From Methylobacterium tarhaniae (lineage in GTDB: Bacteria; Pseudomonadota; Alphaproteobacteria; Rhizobiales; Beijerinckiaceae), in the NCBI RefSeq assembly GCF_001043955.1, contig NZ_LABZ01000099.1:1-36314 (forward strand): a DNA stretch of 36,314 nucleotides. Direction: 5' to 3'. This document shows, one piece after another, positions 34,687 through 36,314 of this stretch (the first letter of the stretch is position 1; each line of letters opens with the position of its first letter). The notes beneath the pieces are model-generated. The model was given only the letters and a program-made list of their open reading frames with translations. It did not search any database and had not been told where the DNA came from. The position numbers and the translations under genes are program-made.

Positions 34687-34740
34687 ATCGAAACATCACA
34701 TCAAAACAGTGAAAAGGCATTGCGATGTGATGCTTTCGAT
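34687..34740. promoter_or_regulatory. Long inverted repeat upstream of paaA, probable PaaX operator
   Basis: ATCGAAACATCACATC (34687-34702) and GATGTGATGCTTTCGAT (34724-34740) are inverted copies differing by one extra base, with a 21-bp centre that could hold the -10 region. The position, 145 bp before paaA and just after paaX, fits a repressor-binding site for the paaABC operon. Confidence 0.6.
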
Positions 34741-34884
34741 GGTAGACGATCGGTTGGACGACAGGCTCGGCCGGCATGGCCGCCGCACCCATCCGGCAGG
34801 GCGGCACGACGCCGGAATGCGGCGGAGCCACGGGCTTCGGGCAAGGTCCCGGACCGGGTTCGCGTTCTGACAGGAGGGTCTCGC

Positions 34885-35886
34885 ATGTATGCGCAGCTGG
34901 TGAAGACGGACAGCACGCATGTCCGCGGCCTCGACGAGATGTCGGACGAGGAGCGCGCGTTCCAGGAGCGGATCGACCGCGGCGAGAAGATCGAGCCGAA
35001 GGAGTGGATGCCCGAGGGCTACCGCAAGACCCTGATCCGGCAGATCGGCCAGCACGCCCATTCGGAGATCGTCGGCCAATTGCCCGAGGGCAACTGGATC
35101 ACCCGCGCGCCGACGCTGGAGCGCAAGGCGATCCTGCTCGCCAAGGTCCAGGACGAGGCCGGCCACGGGCTCTATCTCTACTGCGCCGCCGAGACGCTCG
35201 GCGTCAGCCGCGACGAGCTGATGGAGCTGCTCCACGCCGGCAAGATGAAGTATTCGTCGATCTTCAACTACCCGACCCTGACCTGGGCCGACATGGGGGC
35301 GGTCGGCTGGCTGGTCGACGGGGCGGCGATCATGAACCAGGTGCCGCTGCAGCGGACCTCCTACGGCCCCTACAGCCGGGCGATGATCCGGATCTGCAAG
35401 GAGGAGAGCTTCCACCAGCGCCAGGGCTACGACATCATGATGAAGATGGCGCGCGGCACCCCGGCCCAGAAGCACATGGCGCAGGACGCCCTCAACCGGT
35501 TCTGGTACCCGGCGCTGATGATGTTCGGGCCGTCCGACAAGGATTCGGTCCATTCGGCCCAGTCGATGGCCTGGAAGATCAAGATGAACACCAACGACGA
35601 GCTGCGCCAGAAGTTCGTCGACCAGACCGTGCCGCAGGCCGAGCATCTCGGCCTGACGGTCCCGGACGAGAACCTGCGCTGGAACGAGGAGAAGGGCGGC
35701 TACGACTTCTCGGAGCCGGACTGGAGCGAGTTTTTCGAAGTTATCGCCGGCAACGGACCGTGCAACCGCGAGCGGCTGGGGGCTCGGGTGAAGGCCTGGG
35801 AAGACGGCGCCTGGTTCCGCGACGGGCTGAAAGCGCATGCCGACAAGGCCGCCCGCCGCCCCGCCATGGCCGTCGCGGCCGAGTGA
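34885..35886 (+). CDS. paaA: Phenylacetyl-CoA 1,2-epoxidase, catalytic subunit PaaA
   Basis: 333 residues with the ferritin-like di-iron signature. Ligand motifs include KVQDEAGHG (E-x-x-H type) and [15 protein letters not shown]. Conserved PaaA stretches include [20 protein letters not shown] and [20 protein letters not shown]. It is the oxygenase subunit of the PaaABCDE multicomponent enzyme that converts phenylacetyl-CoA to the ring 1,2-epoxide. A strong Shine-Dalgarno AGGAGG (34872-34877) lies eight bases before the ATG. It is followed by paaB and paaC in the usual order. Confidence 0.95.
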   Translation: MYAQLVKTDSTHVRGLDEMSDEERAFQERIDRGEKIEPKEWMPEGYRKTLIRQIGQHAHSEIVGQLPEGNWITRAPTLERKAILLAKVQDEAGHGLYLYCAAETLGVSRDELMELLHAGKMKYSSIFNYPTLTWADMGAVGWLVDGAAIMNQVPLQRTSYGPYSRAMIRICKEESFHQRQGYDIMMKMARGTPAQKHMAQDALNRFWYPALMMFGPSDKDSVHSAQSMAWKIKMNTNDELRQKFVDQTVPQAEHLGLTVPDENLRWNEEKGGYDFSEPDWSEFFEVIAGNGPCNRERLGARVKAWEDGAWFRDGLKAHADKAARRPAMAVAAE

Positions 35887-35952
35887 CCGGACACGAGCGG
35901 GCGGCCCTCCACCGGCCGCCCCGAGAACCAGAGCATCATGGGAGGATCGCGC

Positions 35953-36237
35953 ATGTCCAGCGAATGGCCGTTATGGGAGATCTTCATCCGCGGTCAGCAC
36001 GGCCTGAACCACCGCCATGTCGGCAGCCTGCACGCGCCCGACGCCGAGCTCGCGATCAAGAACGCCCGCGACGTCTATACCCGCCGCAACGAGGGCGTGA
36101 GCATCTGGGCGGTGCGCTCCAGCGACATCGTGGCGTCGAGCCCGGGCGACAAGGGCCCGCTGTTCGAGCCGGCGAACAGCAAGGTCTACCGGCACCCGAC
36201 CTTCTACGACATCCCGAACGACGTGGGGCACATGTGA
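35953..36237 (+). CDS. paaB: Phenylacetyl-CoA 1,2-epoxidase subunit PaaB
   Basis: 94 residues starting MSSEWPLWEIFIRGQHGLNH, with DAELAIKNARDVYTRRNEGV and SIWAVRSSDI, the standard PaaB sequence. This small subunit bridges PaaAC heterodimers. The ATG at 35953 is chosen over one at 35938, because GGGAGGA (35940-35946) then sits at a proper distance and homologues start at this methionine. Its stop overlaps the next start (TGATG). Confidence 0.92.
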   Translation: MSSEWPLWEIFIRGQHGLNHRHVGSLHAPDAELAIKNARDVYTRRNEGVSIWAVRSSDIVASSPGDKGPLFEPANSKVYRHPTFYDIPNDVGHM

Positions 36238-36314
36238 TGCCGTCCCTGCCCGACGTGATGACGCCGGACGCCGCCGCCCTCGCCGCGGCGGCCGTTTCCG
36301 GCCCCCACCCGGCC
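36237..36314 (+). CDS. paaC: Start of phenylacetyl-CoA 1,2-epoxidase subunit PaaC (3' incomplete)
   Basis: The ATG at 36237 overlaps the paaB stop codon. The 26 visible codons (MPSLPDVMTPDAAALAAAAV and onward) run to the window end without a stop. The assignment rests on gene order and coupling, since the conserved part of PaaC lies beyond the window. Confidence 0.65.
   Translation, partial: MPSLPDVMTPDAAALAAAAVSGPHPA

Overview
The window is high-GC (roughly 70%) DNA from an alphaproteobacterium. The giant glycine-rich autotransporter, the Pls/PosA-type synthetase, the dCACHE-GGDEF remnant, the MucR-like segment and the paa cluster layout together suggest a Methylobacterium-like member of the Hyphomicrobiales. 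That placement is inference; no rRNA or tRNA gene is visible.

Left part (1-13.97 kb), core-like. A 5'-incomplete autotransporter adhesin is followed by a convergent DUF4239 membrane protein. A minus-strand pair then encodes an OprB-like porin (one frameshift) and a Pls/PosA-type single-module peptide synthetase. Next is a minus-strand spermidine/putrescine/iron-type ABC importer: ATPase, two permeases (one frameshifted) and only the C-terminal third of the binding protein.

Middle part (about 13.97-30 kb), accessory and mosaic. The binding-protein gene breaks off where a 177-bp inverted-repeat element (A) begins. A four-gene plus-strand operon follows: GH19 endolysin-like hydrolase with a MucR-like tail, peptidoglycan amidase, caspase-like peptidase, and a 1820-residue protein with two alpha/beta-hydrolase (lipase-like) domains plus a CHAT protease domain. 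Transposase scars and a related inverted-repeat element (B) close it. On the minus strand next to B, in distinctly AT-richer DNA, lies a two-component pair: a soluble three-GAF histidine kinase and a response regulator whose output is a TIR-like NADase-type domain of the Cap12/Pycsar-effector family. The two units read as a proteolysis/wall-lysis/lipase module beside a phospho-relay-controlled TIR effector, so the region is a candidate conflict or programmed-death island. A small hypothetical gene and a decayed diguanylate cyclase follow.

Right part (30-36.3 kb). A methyl-accepting chemotaxis protein is followed by a junk junction in which an MCP scrap is fused to an internally deleted thiolase. 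A decayed paaZ comes next, then an intact phenylacetate unit: paaX repressor, a long palindromic operator candidate, paaA, paaB and the start of paaC.

Three frameshifts (porin, permease, cyclase) are each repaired by one extra base in a C/G run. Homopolymer undercalls are therefore a serious alternative to true pseudogenes for those three. The truncations of the binding protein, thiolase and paaZ cannot be explained that way.
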